A model generated the notes under the pieces. The model saw only the letters and a list, made by a program, of their open reading frames with translations. It searched no databases and was not told where the DNA came from. This document shows positions 1 through 11,639 of a stretch of DNA of 64,000 nt, one piece after another (positions within the stretch are counted from its first letter, which is position 1; every line of letters starts with the position of its first letter). Origin of the DNA: Acestrorhynchus altus (lineage: Eukaryota; Chordata; Actinopteri; Characiformes; Acestrorhynchidae); contig CM067521.1 of the NCBI GenBank assembly GCA_034509495.1, positions 15,040,991 through 15,104,990 on the forward strand. The letters are read 5' to 3'. The position numbers were made by a program, and so were the translations under genes.

Positions 1-1400
1 ACCACGACTATGACTTTTAATGGGGGTTAGGGAGAGAAGTAATGATCTGGACAACGGCTGGGTTGACCAATCTGTATCTAAAGTATTTGACATGTAGAAC
101 ACTTAAGTGGTGGACTGAGAAAGATGGATGCCTTAACCTTAAACATTCCTTGCTTTTGTTTTTCTCTCTTGATGCATTTGGCTTCTGCTTAACCTCAACT
201 AATGAGCAGGTTGGCCAATTGAGGGCATTGGCCTCCCAGTTGACTATGTAAATGCCAAGGTCTTTAAGGCTAGATTAAGTCTTGGAGTTTCCTTATACCT
301 CTTCTTCTGCCCTCAAACTATACACTATACATTGGTGGAGTTCACAGTAGAGACACTGATAGTGTCAACTCTGGAAGCATCTGCAAGGACTCGCTTTCTC
401 AGAGGATGTTAGACACTTTAACAAACCTAGACAATAATAGTGCCCACAACCAGAATTTCCAGCACCCTTCAATAGTTTGTCAGTTTAACTTTAAAGAAAT
501 GACTTTGTGTGCTAACAAGTGGTCACTAGATCATTCATAGACCAGCCCCTCTCAGCATCCCATGTCCATAGTAGACCACCATAATTTTTTTGGTTCTCCC
601 GATAGCCAGTCCATCCCGATCCACACTTGTATAAGTTGTGAGGTGTTCTCTTGTGAGTGAAATTGAATACTGGCCAGTGTGCTCATGGCAAGGTGGAGTA
701 AATGATCAGAATTTCAAGTGAGCATGATAGTGTGTGCCAGATGGTGGAGCATTCCATTTCCAAAGTTGCACATTTAACATTCCTTGTGTACTGGAAATAC
801 ATTATGGAAGCCAATGATAATACAAGATAATGCAAAAAAAATATTCAAATCTATGAACAAGGTGTACAATCTTATAACATTCTACTATGATTCCTTATAT
901 TATTGATATAATGTTTTATATAATATGTATATTATATTTTTCTTATAATGCTATATTCTTATTAAAATAAATTAGTGGTCTAATGTGCTAGTACTATGAT
1001 CTGAGGATCACAAGACTATTATGCTGCTTGCCATCAGCAGTCGGAGTCTGAAAAGGCAAAATTGACCTGGGTTAAATTATGTTTTGTTGCCTCTGTTCAA
1101 TGTTTTATACAACCTGAAGAGTATGTGTAAAATACAAACACTGGGGGAGCTCAAAACATCACACACATTAGTCATTTACCATTTACATGTTTATTACATT
1201 TTAGGCCCAGCAGAAAATATTTTATTCTCCAAAAATAATTTAAAAAAATAATATATTTGAAAATGGATACATTTGATCAGCAACATAAGGGAGGCTTAAA
1301 CGATACTGGACCAATCATTTTCAATGCAGCCTTCAAGAGAAGAACTGTAATCTCAGCAGAGGATGGTGCACAGTGAATTTCTGGAGTATTACAGTTGAAC
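1..1400. other. Intergenic DNA upstream of gdf11, no gene seen
   Basis: Mostly AT-rich sequence with no exon that I recognise. Positions about 640-800 resemble positions 37620-37810 (shared phrases around GAGCATGATAGTG and GACATTCCATTTC), so that part is a dispersed repeat. The longest open frame here (42-251) has no recognisable protein features. Confidence 0.6.
640..800. repeat. Dispersed repeat, copy 1 (pairs with 37620-37810)
   Basis: The two segments share a diverged series of words in the same order: CAGTGTGCTCA/CAGCATGCTCA, GGCAAGGT, GAGCATGATAGTG, GTGCCA, ACATTCCATTTC and GTACTGG. This indicates an old interspersed repeat. The family is not identified. Confidence 0.6.
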
Positions 1401-1403
1401 CTT

Positions 1404-2890
1404 ATACAACCCCTGGCTAACATTATGGAATCACCACTCTTGGAGGAAGGAATTTGTTTTGTAGAAACAGAGACATGCCACAAAACCATATTTTCTTAAA
1501 ATTCCAACCTTCTGCCATTAAGAAACAATGAAAAGAAATAAATATAATTGTTGTAGTAGGTCAAAATTGTGTTTTTAGAAAAAATCTATAGAATCTACAT
1601 TCTGAAGAAAATGTTATGTAATCAGGAGACTTACTGCACCATTAGTATTTTGCTGCATCACCTCTGGCTTTCATAATAACTTGAATTCTCTGAAGAACAG
1701 TATTCTTCATCAGTCCATCTTCAACTATCATCAGAACTTATTAACCATTCGCAGGCCATGCGAGTGACATATGTCTTGCTCTAAGGAAAGCTTTCATGTC
1801 CTTTGCCCTATTTTTGCTCTTTTCTTTTATAGGCGTGCCAATTTCCTAATCCCAATTGCTCCCCTATCACATGTGATGCTCTCGACTCTAGGGGGGAGAT
1901 GATGACTGCATGTTTCCTCCAATACATATGATGCTGCCTACCACCTCTTTTGGAACAGCATCTTGGCCAGACAGCCAATGCGCTTGTAGGAAAGCGCCGG
2001 ATCCCCAGCTCTGATGCAATGGCTGACAGACGCCTATGCCGACCAGCATCACATTGAGTATGTGATGTGGGGAGGGAGTGCCATCTACCCACCCAGTGAG
2101 GAAGAGCAGGCCAATTTCACTCTCCCCCTGGCTACCAATGGCAAGCAGCATGATCCTCAGATCATAGTGGTAGACCGCTGAGCCACTCGGGGCCCTTTAG
2201 ATGCCTATTGTTTCTTAATGCCTGTAGATGCCTCATCCAGTTATCCACAGTCCATGCTTGCTTTTTTGTAGCCCACTGTTTTCAAGACATATTGCTTTAA
2301 ATTTTCTATCTTGTCACTTTGATGTTTTCCATGGTCTACCTGTGTGCTTCCCTTTTTTTTTTTTTTAATCTTCCCATTTTGTTTGTACTTGGTCCAGATT
2401 TTAGGCACAGCTGACTGGGAACATCCAGCATCTTTTGCAACATTCTGTGATGATTTACATTCTCGAAAAAGTTTTAAAATTCTCCTTTGTTTCTACTGAC
2501 ATCTCTTGTGTTAGAACCATGATTCATGTCAATCTGCTTTGTGCAATAGTTCTCCAAGGTGTGAGTAGTCTTTTTTTAAGTGTAGACTAATCAGCAGGCT
2601 TAATCTGATGCAGGTGTTTGTTTTAGATCTGCAAATTTCAGAACTATTCCATAATATATTTTCTCTGAATTTAGTGATTCCATATTTTTTCCTGTGCTTG
2701 ATCCAAAAACACTTGATCCAAGTGTGACTGACTACAGAAATTCTATTTTTATTTTTTTATTAATGCCAGAAGGTTGGATTTTTGAAAAATATTGTGGCAT
2801 GTCTTTGTGATTAACTTTGTTCAACAAAATTAAACTATTGAATTAACTTCCTCCAAGAGAGGCAATTCCATAATTTTTGCTAGGGATTTA
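1404..2890 (-). mobile_element. Decayed Tc1/mariner-type transposon, interrupted by a SINE
   Basis: The left end (ACAACCCCTGGC then TTATGGAATCACC near 1408-1434) is matched in inverse by the right end near 2863-2890 (GGCAATTCCATAATTTTTGC then TAGGG), which marks terminal inverted repeats. The body has the layout of a fish Tc1/mariner element read on the - strand, but no transposase frame survives. A SINE-like block sits inside it at about 1828-2196, so that block arrived later. Family recognition is from memory. Confidence 0.75.
1828..2196 (-). mobile_element. tRNA-derived SINE nested in a DNA transposon
   Basis: It shares with 8912-9292, 9462-9732, 48355-48815 and 58035-58432 the ordered words CGTGCCAATT, GTGATGCTC, CTAGGGGGGAGA, CATGTTTCC, GCCATCTACCCACC and GGCAAGCAGCATGA. 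The tRNA-like head lies at the right edge, so the element reads on the - strand. The open frames at 1808-2151 come from this repeat and are not genes. Confidence 0.75.
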
Positions 2891-2899
2891 ATAAGAGTT

Positions 2900-3660
2900 G
2901 CTTCATCAATCAGATGAAGTGTCTTGAGGTGGACACTGATGTTCTTCACACCTTCAATGATGTTCTTCACACCTGTGTACTTGAATAAGACACTATAAAA
3001 ATAGGTGCTCCTCTGCTGACGTAAATCATGCTCTCATTAGTCTATACAGTGATTTGAAAAGACCCCATGAACATGGCTGACTTTAACACATTTAAATATA
3101 TTGACATTTGATCTTTAAATAACTATATTGAGAGATGGAGGTGATATAACTAAACACATACAATTGAGGACGTCTTAAAAAAATTGTGTGCATACGTAAT
3201 TAACAGAAATGCTTTCTTTAAGACACCAACATATGCAGTCTCTTCCTGATTGGTTGATGCAGCAATTTGACATTAACTGTGGTAAGAAATATCTGTAGAT
3301 CTTTGATATTATTGAATACTTCTTTTAGCATCTTGTGGTCTGGACAACCTGACCTGGCCATGTTAGCAGTTGTTTTAAATGTTCTCTGCTTGTAAATTAT
3401 TTTCCAGACAGTGGAACATCTGATTTGTAACTGTTATTTTTTGTAAATCCCTTCCCAAACTTCTATGCATATACAACCTTCTTTCTAAAGGCCTCAAAGA
3501 GTTCTTTGCATCTCACCATGGTGATACCACTCACTTCAACAATCAAGAGCAAACCGAAGTCCTCTCTAATGATGGTCTAATAATTTGCAGCTGATTCTAA
3601 GTTTAGGCATTTTATGTAGTAATAAATGTGGGGGTGTCCTAACTTTTTTCCTCACAAGAA
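2900..3660 (-). mobile_element. Probable DNA-transposon relic, family uncertain
   Basis: The block ends in GGGGGTGTCCTAACTTTTTT (3630-3649), a typical outer end of non-autonomous fish DNA transposons. It contains a stretch (about 3500-3560, CATGGTGATACCACTCACTTC) that I recognise from interspersed fish repeats. No intact frame remains. Boundaries are approximate. Confidence 0.5.
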
Positions 3661-4248
3661 AATTATTTTCTAATAATTATACTTTACAAATGATTCACTT
3701 TGAGTGAAACAACGTGAAGAATATCATCTGGGCCAGGGTCTGCTGTTGATGTACTAGGCAGTTCCCTTGGAAAACATTGGATATGTTGATGGGTTGTCAC
3801 TGGTCAGAAAACCATTGTCAATGATTCAAGGTGGTCTCCTGTCTCTTAATGTGTGAAAAGATCTGACAGGTCCAAACAGAGCACTCCAGGTTTGCACCAA
3901 TACTATTACAGCAGTACAAAAGAAGAGAGCAGTGTTCCCCCAGTAGAACTTCCTTTACCAGCAAGTGATTTGTGTGAAGTTTAAAACTATTAAAAACAAT
4001 AATAAGTCAAATCGAAATTTCTTTTACTTATCTCGATTGTGAGAAATATAAATCAAAACTTTGTAGACACTTTGCTGCAGTATTAACCTCTAATCTTCTC
4101 GGAAAGCTTTACACTAGCTGTTGGAACTTTTTTTATGAGGAAAGTTTGGTTGTGTACTGCCTAACACAAACAGGTTCTGATGTTGGAGCACTAGTACCAC
4201 CACTCCAACTTATCTCAAATGGAGCTCCTTTCAACACATTTGCATGGA

Positions 4249-4370
4249 CAGATGGATGGATGTAAAGTTGGTTGGTTGGTTGGAAGGATGAATAGATGGA
4301 TGGATGGATGGATGGATGGAGGGATGGAGGGATGGATGGCTGGATGGATGGATGGATGGATGGATGGACT
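4249..4370. repeat. TGGA tetranucleotide microsatellite
   Basis: Runs of GATGGATGGA, with an inner GTTGGTTGG block at 4267-4283 and a few GGGATGGA variants. Confidence 0.95.
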
Positions 4371-4863
4371 ATGTTTCATAAGATGGATGGACTAAGTTTC
4401 ATAATATAGCAGATACAATGCATATCTGGGGACAGGTTTTAAACTGTGTTCTTGTAACTGATGAAAACTGAGAGGTCAATAGGTGATACTGAAGTAAAAT
4501 GACCCTTATTTTTATAATGATAAACTACTTTTAATAAAGATAGATTTAAAAGAGTTATTCACAAATGGCAATGTCATGGCTGGTGTACCAGCATGACCAA
4601 CTTGACTACACTGGTTGTCAAGCTGGTCATACTTACATACAAAGGTTTGGTTAAGCAGTCATCCAGTTTGGTTAAACTGTTTATGCTGGTTGAATAGCTT
4701 GGTTCTTTGGGCAATGTTACAGGTTCTATGCAGAGCAAAGTTAATAATAAATGTAAATGAGAGAGTAACAAACTTTTAAAGGTCTAACAAACCTTCACTT
4801 GATGTACACCTACACATGCCTATTACAAACATGGTTGATGGAACATGTAGATAGGAACTATTA

Positions 4864-5450
4864 AAAAGATTATTGCATTTCACAGTTGCAATGGTGTTGT
4901 TCAGAATGGCAGCAGATCATCTTCCTGCTTTTGTCTTGGTGGAAAAAAGTTTGTGGAGGAACTGTGGACAGCACCAAGATCAATGGTTTGTCATTATGTG
5001 TCAGGTGTCCAGAAGGCCTGGTGTTATGATCATGGTCTTCAGGCACTTTGACAGCTTAATGTTATGTTAATGAAGTCCTGCAACCAGAGGTTTACCTTTT
5101 CTGAACACATTCTCTGGTGCATGTTTCGAACAGGACAAAGTTCACATTCTGCTGCTTGATTGAAGACCCAGATCCTGTGTCATGGCCATTTGCGCCAGAC
5201 CTGGCTCTGATTGAAAATGTGTGGGATGCTACTGGACGTACAATCAACATTAAATCCTTACTGCAAAATCTGCAGGAACTGAGTGAGAATATTCCAATTG
5301 ATTATTAAGGGATTATCAGGACCATCATCAACCTTTACAACTCTGTTCCTAGATGTCTGTATTGTTGCGTTACACCTGACATCATACTGAGAGACACTAC
5401 TTCTGTATGTGTTGCTCAATAAATATTGCTTGTATCCGTCTAAATTTGAT
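4864..5450 (+). pseudogene. Decayed Tc1-like transposase fragment
   Basis: The frame at 5117-5308 ends with residues reading APDLALIENVWDATGR. This resembles the catalytic DDE-domain signature of Tc1-like transposases, (S)PDLxPIENxWxxLxR, which carries the last acidic residue. The upstream frame 4873-5070 also looks like transposase coding sequence (MVLFRMAADH-type context) but is out of register and broken by stops. This is a dead copy upstream of the gdf11 promoter. Confidence 0.65.
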
Positions 5451-5679
5451 GCATTGTTCCTGGTAACCTTTTATCTTCCTTCGGAATTGTAATCGGGTGC
5501 AGCTATTTTTGATGAGGTGTGTTTTTACAGTCTTAAACGAGGGCAAAAAAATGTCATTATTATGTAGAAGCCTTTTTGATTAAGTGTGGAGTTCTGAAAG
5601 TCAGTATCTTTATGTGTCACTGGTTTGTACTGGTGGTGAGCAGCTTACTGGTAGGGGTCAGTGGGGTAACAATATTCAG

Positions 5680-5681
<2 letters not shown>

Positions 5682-5722
<41 letters not shown>
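5682..5722. repeat. (TC)n microsatellite upstream of the gdf11 TATA box
   Basis: Uninterrupted alternating TC of about 41 bases, ending about 80 bp before the TATA box. On the other strand it is (GA)n, a potential GAGA-type or H-DNA-forming tract. Confidence 0.95.
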
Positions 5723-5724
<2 letters not shown>

Positions 5725-5764
5725 ACTTAGTGACAAACCTGAAAGCCTTTTGTTGCCATCTTAG

Positions 5765-5810
5765 CCAATAGAGGCAGATTACGACAGCGGCCAGTGGGCA
5801 TATATAAAGG
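5765..5810 (+). promoter_or_regulatory. gdf11: Likely gdf11 core promoter: CCAAT box and TATA box
   Basis: A CCAAT pentamer lies at 5765-5769 and TATATAAAGG at 5801-5810, 36 bp apart and in the correct order. Transcription would be expected to start near 5830, giving a leader of about 380 nt before the ATG at 6210. The start site is inferred from TATA spacing; there is no transcript evidence. Confidence 0.6.
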
Positions 5811-5829
5811 GGGGCTCTCCAGGCGCGTT

Positions 5830-6209
5830 TGTACACTTGTCAGTGACCACACTAAAAAAAGAAACACCCCCTGAAAAAAAGAGGAAGAAACGTGACCAAG
5901 CTCCATCCAGCATCCAGACCAAGTGTCAGAACCACCGAGACGCAGCATCCAGATCTTCCTGCACTGGGACACACTGAGGGCTCCTCTTCCAACTCCTTCT
6001 GGACTCTGCTTTTGTTTGACCTCCATCCTGGTTGGTTATGGAAACTCTCACTTTGAGAGCAGAAGCGCTTTGCAGCCTGGCTCTCTGAGGACCCTCCTCC
6101 TCCTTCTCCTCCTCCTCCTCCTCCTCCTTCTCCATCTGCTCCTGCCCGAAGCCCGGGGGTCTGCTCTGGTACCGGGGAGCCTCGGCTGGAAGAACCGCAG
6201 CCCTTCGCC
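5830..6209 (+). other. gdf11: Predicted 5' untranslated leader of gdf11 with uORF and CTC repeat
   Basis: Between the inferred start and the ATG there is one upstream AUG at 6038. It opens a 16-codon frame ([16 protein letters not shown]) that closes at 6086-6088, 121 nt before the main start. A pyrimidine-rich CTC/CTT trinucleotide tract follows at about 6094-6134. The longer frame overlapping exon 1 from 5923 starts at GTG, not ATG, and is not a credible gene. A structured or uORF-bearing leader could damp translation; that is inference. Confidence 0.55.
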
Positions 6210-6669
6210 ATGGCGAGGTACAACTTTCTGCTGTGTCTCACAGTTCTGGTCGGGTTGGAGCTCTCCGGCAGCGACGAGCCGGACTTCTCCATCCCGCCGG
6301 CCCGGGACGGGATGGGCGCGCGAGACTCGGATCTAGACCTCCACCACCACTCGGAGCCGGACGGACGGCTGTCCCTGATCGAGGTGGAGGACACCGGCGC
6401 CCGCGAGTGCTCCGCGTGCGTGTGGCGCGAGCAGAGCAAAGTGCTGCGTCTGGAGACCATCAAGTCCCAGATCCTCAGCAAGCTGCGGCTGAAGCAGGCG
6501 CCCAACATTAGCCGGGAGGTGGTCAACCAGCTGCTGCCCAAAGCGCCCCCTCTGCAGCAGCTCCTGGACCAGCACGACTTCCAAGGAGACGCGTCCCCGC
6601 ACGACGAGTTCGTGGAGGCGGACGAGTACCACGCCACCACCGAGTCGGTCATCACCATGGCCTCGGAGC
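6210..6669 (+). CDS. gdf11: gdf11 exon 1: signal peptide and N-terminal prodomain (residues 1-153)
   Basis: Growth/differentiation factor 11 is a secreted TGF-beta superfamily ligand that signals through activin type II receptors and ALK4/5 to SMAD2/3. In vertebrates it patterns the anterior-posterior axis and restrains neuron number. The ATG at 6210 has a strong context (GCCATGG). Residues 1 to about 20 form a hydrophobic signal peptide. Residues 66-155 match the GDF11/MSTN prodomain: [31 protein letters not shown] with a possible N-glycosylation site at Asn99, [14 protein letters not shown], and FQGDA at 124-128, where BMP1/tolloid proteases cut between Gly126 and Asp127 to release the ligand from latency. 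The poly-alanine tract of mammalian GDF11 is absent. The exon ends one base into codon 154, followed by a strong donor, GTAAGT, at 6670. Translation past this point is intron. Confidence 0.96.
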
Positions 6670-8911
6670 GTAAGTGGCTTTATCCTCACTCGCGTCCTCG
6701 GGGGCACTTTGCGCGTTCAGTCCGGCAACGAATTCACAACTTCAGGCTTTATTGTGACTTTTCAGCGGCTCTGTGTCTGCTGAAAGCGGCTTTAGCGCCA
6801 GAGGGGACTGAGTGTTTCTGAGTGGGCTCACTTTTAGTTTCAGCATCACTGCTTGTTGCCAGTGTCTCTGGAGAATCTACACTTTGGTCACTGTGTGTCC
6901 CTGGTGTGACAGCACTCTGCAGTGTTTTTATTTACTTAGCTTACAGTGTGTCTCAAATTTGATGGTACTTTGCACTGTGTTTATTTACTTAGTTTATTGT
7001 GTGTCTCTAGTGTAACAGCATTTTGCAGTGTTTTTTTTAAACTTGGGTCACAGTGACTCTGGTGTGACAGCACTTTGCACTATTTTTTTTAATTTAGTTT
7101 ACAGTGTGTCACTGGTATGACAGCACTTTGCAGTGTCTTTATTTACTTAGTTTACAGTGTGTCTCTGGTGTGACAGCATATTGCAGAGTTTTTATTTACT
7201 TAGTTTACAGTGTGTGTCCCTGGTGTGACAACACTTTGCCGTGATTTTGTTTTACTTAGGTTACTGTGTGTCCCAGGTGTGACAGCACTTTTCAGTGCTT
7301 TTATTTACTTAGTTTACTGTGTCCCCCCGGTGTGACAGCACATTGCAGTGTATTTGTTTACTTTTTTACAGAGTGTCTCTGGTGTGACGGCATTTTGCAG
7401 TGCTTTTGTTTATCTAGTTTATAGTGTGTCTGTTGTGTGATGGCACTTTCCAGTGTTTTTGTTTACTTTTATTACTGTGAGTCTCTGGTGTGGCAGCACT
7501 TTGCAGTGTTTTTATTTACTTAGTTTACAGTGTGTCCATGGTGTGACAGCACTTTGCAGTGTTTTCATTTACTTAGTTTACTGTATCTGGTGTGACAACA
7601 CTTTGCAGTGTTTTTATTTACTTAGTTTACAGTGTGTCCATGGTGTGACAGCATTTTGCAGTGTTTCCATTTACTTAGTTTACTGTATCTCTGGTGTGCC
7701 AACACTTTGCAGTGTTTTTATTTACACAGTTTACAGTTTTTGTCTCTGGTGTGACAGCACTTTGCAGTGTTTTCATTTACTTAGTTTACTGTATCTCTGG
7801 TGTGACTTTGCAGTGTTTTTTTTTTACTTAGTTTACTGTATCTCTGGTGTGACTTTGCAGTGTTTTTTTTTACTTAGTTTACAGTTTGTGCTCCAGGTGT
7901 GACAGCACTTTGCAGTGTTTGTATTTCCATAGGTTACTGTGTGTGCCTGGTGTGACAGCACTTTGCATTGTTTTTATTTATTTAGTTTACATTGTGTGTC
8001 CCTGGTGTGACAGCATGTTGCAGTGTTTTTATTTACTTATGGTACTGTGAGTCACTGGTGTGAGAGCACTGTGAAGTGTTTTTATTCAGTTAGGATACTG
8101 TGTGTCTCTGGTGTGATGGCACTTTCCAGTGTTTTATTTACTTAGTTTACATTGTGTCTCTGGTGTGACAGCACTTCACAGTGTGTTTATTTACTTAGTT
8201 TACAGTCTGTGTCTCTGGTGTGACAGCACTTCACAGTGTTTTTATTTACGTAGTTTATTGTGTGTGTAATTGGTGTGACAGCACTTTGCAATGTTTTTAT
8301 TTACTTAGTTTACAGTTTGTGTCCCTGGTTTTACAACACTTATGCTGCTGTGAGTCTCTGGTGTCACAGCACTTCGAAGTATTTTTATTCACTTAGGTTA
8401 CTGTGTGTCCCTGGTGTGATGGCACTTTGCAGTGTTTTTATTTACTTAGTTTATAGTCTGTGTCCCTGGTTTAATGGCACTTTGCAGTGGTTTCTGTTTA
8501 CTTAGTTTACAGTGTGTCACTGGTGTGACAGCACTTTGCATTGTTTTATTAATGTAGGTCACTGTGTGTCTCTGGTGTGACACCACTTTGCAGTGTTTTT
8601 TTTAAATACTAAGTTTATAGTCTGTCCCTGTTGTGACGGCACTTCGCCATGTTTTTATTTACTTATCGTTATCTGAGTGTGTGGTGTGACAGCACTTTGA
8701 AGTTTTTTATTTCCTTAGGTTATTGTATGTCCCTGGTGTAACAGCTCTTAGCTTTTATTTACTTAGTTTACAGTGTGAAGTGTTTTTATTTGTAGTGTTG
8801 ATATTCACGTAGTTTACATTGTGCCAGTGTTTTTATTGACTCCCTGGTGTGACGGCACTTTGCAGTGTTTTTATTTACTTCAGTCACTGTGTTTCCCTGG
8901 TGTGACAGCAG

Positions 8912-9292
8912 TTTGCAGTTTTTCTTTTTTTTCACCCCTACTAATTTAGACGTGCCAATTACCCATCCCCCTAAGTAGCCTCCCACATTACATGCCCTGC
9001 TCTCGATGCTAGGGGGGAGAGATTGTCCACATGTTTCCCCTGAGTCATGTGACGATAGCCTACCGCTTCTTTTTCGAACTGCCGCCATTCACGCTTAAAG
9101 GAGAATGCCAGATCTCGGATCTGACGAAAAACTGGATCTGACGAAAAACGTCGACCAGCGGCACACTTGCGGGAAGAGCGCCATCTACCCACCCCCCAAG
9201 GGTGCCGATGGTGAGCAGCATGACCCTGGATTCAAACCAGCGACCCCAGGATCATAGTGGTATTGTCTTAGCCCGCTATGCCACTCAGGTGT
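8912..9292 (-). mobile_element. tRNA-derived SINE inserted in the minisatellite
   Basis: Minisatellite units stop at about 8912 and resume at 9292. On the - strand the right end gives a tRNA-like head, with an A-box-like TGGCATAGCGG and a B-box-like GGTTTGAATCC (complement of 9227-9237). The body has the shared words listed for the copy at 1828. A pentamer-rich duplication (GATCTGACGAAAAAC, about 9117-9149) lies inside. Frames at 8786-9192 belong to the repeat. Confidence 0.8.
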
Positions 9293-9461
9293 GACGGCAC
9301 TTTGCTGTGTTTTTGTTTACTTTTATTACTGTGAGTGTCTGGTGTGATGGCACTTTGCAGTGTTTTATTCACTTAGTTTACAGTGCGTGTCCCTGGTGTG
9401 ACAGCACTTTCTAGTGTTTTTATTTACTTTGTTAACTGTGTGTCTCTGATATGACTGCACT

Positions 9462-9732
9462 GTTTTTTTTTTCTTTAAAATTTTACCCCAATTTTTCCCA
9501 CAAATTTAAACGTGCCAATTACCCCAATCTAGTGTGATCCCCAAACACATGTGATGCTCCTGACACTAGGGGGAGAGGACAAGCACATGTGTCCTCTGAG
9601 ACATGTGATGTCTGTCTGCCTTCCCACTTTTTTGATCTGCTGCCATTTGCATCTTCCATCAGCCATTGTGCTGTCTGGTGCAATAGCTGAAAGACCCCTG
9701 CATTGACCAGCATCCCAGTGAGTATGTGATGT
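9462..9732 (-). mobile_element. Shortened SINE of the same family
   Basis: It carries CGTGCCAATTACC, CACATGTGATGCTCC, CACTAGGGGGAGA and CCAGCATC in the same order as the other copies. It lacks the tRNA-like head, stopping at GTGAGTATGTGATG before minisatellite sequence resumes. It is therefore a 5'-truncated copy or one damaged by recombination within the array. Confidence 0.7.
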
Positions 9733-11639
9733 TACTGGTGTGATAGCACTTTCTAGTGTTTTCTATACTTAGTTTACAGTGTTTCCGTGGTGTAACAACA
9801 CTTTCTGGTGTTTTTATTTATTTAGGTTACTGCGTGTCCATGGTGATGGCACTTTCCAGTGTTTTTTTTTTTTACTTAGGGTACTGTGTGTCCCTGATGT
9901 TATGCCACTTTGCAGTGTTTTTTATTAGTTTGGTTACTGTGTATCTCTGGTGTGACAGAGCTTTGCAGTGATTTTATTTACTTAGGTTATAATGTGTCCC
10001 TGGTGTAATGGTGTTTTCCAGTGTTTAGTTTTATTTAGGTTACCTTGTGTCCCTGGTGTAACATCACTTTTCAGTGTTCTGTCTATTTAGTTTACCATGT
10101 GGCCCTGGTGTAACAGCACAGTGTTTTTTAGTTAATTTACTGTGTGTTCCTGGTGTAATGACATTTCCCAGTGTTTTCATTTAATTAAATTACTGTGTCC
10201 TCTTGTGACACCACTTTCCAGTGTTTTTATTTACTTAGGTTTCCATGTGTCCCTTTTGTAATGACACTTTTCAGTGTTTTCATTTACCTAGGTTACTGTG
10301 TCCCTGGTGTGACAGCACTTTTGAGTGTTTTTTTTACTTAGATTACTGTGTGTCCCTGGTGTGATGGCACTTTCCAGTGTTTATATTTATTCAGGTCAGC
10401 ATGTGTTCTTGGTGTAACATCATTTTTCAGTGCTTTTATTTACTTAGTTTACTGTGTGTCCCTGGTGTTATGTCACTTTTCATAGTTTCTGTTTACTAAG
10501 TAATGTGTAACAAAACGTTTGTGTGTTTTAAAATTACTTTACTAAGTTCCTGGTGTAATTATGTACTTAGGTTACAGTGTGTCCCTAGTGTAATGGCACT
10601 TTCTAATGTTTATATATATTTAGATTATTGTGTGTTCCTTGTGTAACAATTTTCAGTGTGTTGTTTATTTAGTTTACCATGTGGCCCTTTTTATTTACTT
10701 AATTTACGGTGTGTTCCTGGTGTAATGGCATTTCCCAGTGTTTTCATTTAATTAGGTCACTGTGTGTCCTCATGTGACAGTACTTTCCAGTGTTTTATTT
10801 ACTTAGGTTTCCATGTGCCCCTTTTGTGACAGTACTTTCCAGTGTTTTTATTTACTTAGGTTACTGTGTGTTCCTGATGTAATGTAATTTTTAGGTCATG
10901 TAATGTCATTTAGGTTACTGTGTTCCCTGGAGTAAAAGCACTTTTTAGTGTTTTTATTGACTTAGTTTACCATTTGTCAGTGGTGTTACGGTACTTTTGA
11001 GTGTTTTTATTTAGTTTACTGTGCCTCTGGTGTAATATCACTTTTCAGTGTGTTGAAATGCCTTGTCTGACTGTGTGTCCCTGGTGGAATGCCAGTATAT
11101 ATTGTTTCTACATAGCATACTGCGCTTTCTGTGTGTATCGTCACTTTAGTGTTTTACTATGGTCCCTGGTGTAACATCACTTTGTATAATTTACACTTAG
11201 TTTACTTATTTTACACTTTCACTTAGAGCTTGTCCCTGATGTACACATGATGTATACTTAGTATAATGTGCTTCCTTTCTGCAGTGTCACAGTCTTACTG
11301 TTAGTGTTTCTGCTTAGTCCACTGCATGTCCCTGGTGAAACATCACTTTTTTTCACTTAGTGTACGGTGTTCTTTGTGCAATGTGACATTTTAGTGCTTT
11401 AACTTAGTTTATTTTGTGTCCATGCTTAAACATATATATGTTTTGTTTTTGTACTTATTCACTGTGTGTCCATGGTAAAATGTCACTTTTAAGTGTTTGT
11501 ACGTTTCTTGTTTTTTGTTTTATACATTTGCTTACTGTGTGTCCCTGGAATATGGTCACTTTATAGTGTTTGCACTTCCTGCATGTTGCTGGTGTAACAT
11601 CATTTTTTACTGCTGTTTGCTATGTGTCCTTGGTGTAAC

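Noticed and set aside
4249..4370. CRISPR-like direct repeats
   Set aside because: Simple TGGA microsatellite without spacers; the genome is eukaryotic.
5923..6336. 137-codon + strand frame over the gdf11 leader and exon 1
   Set aside because: Starts at GTG, is leucine-rich because of the CTC repeat, and runs out of frame with the clear GDF11 coding sequence.
5852..6658. 268-codon - strand frame antisense to gdf11 exon 1
   Set aside because: It is the antisense shadow of GC-rich coding sequence; Ser/Gly/Arg low complexity, with no domain.
6812..8505. Cys/Leu-rich + strand frames after exon 1
   Set aside because: They are translations of the 50-bp minisatellite unit, with no start context or family match.
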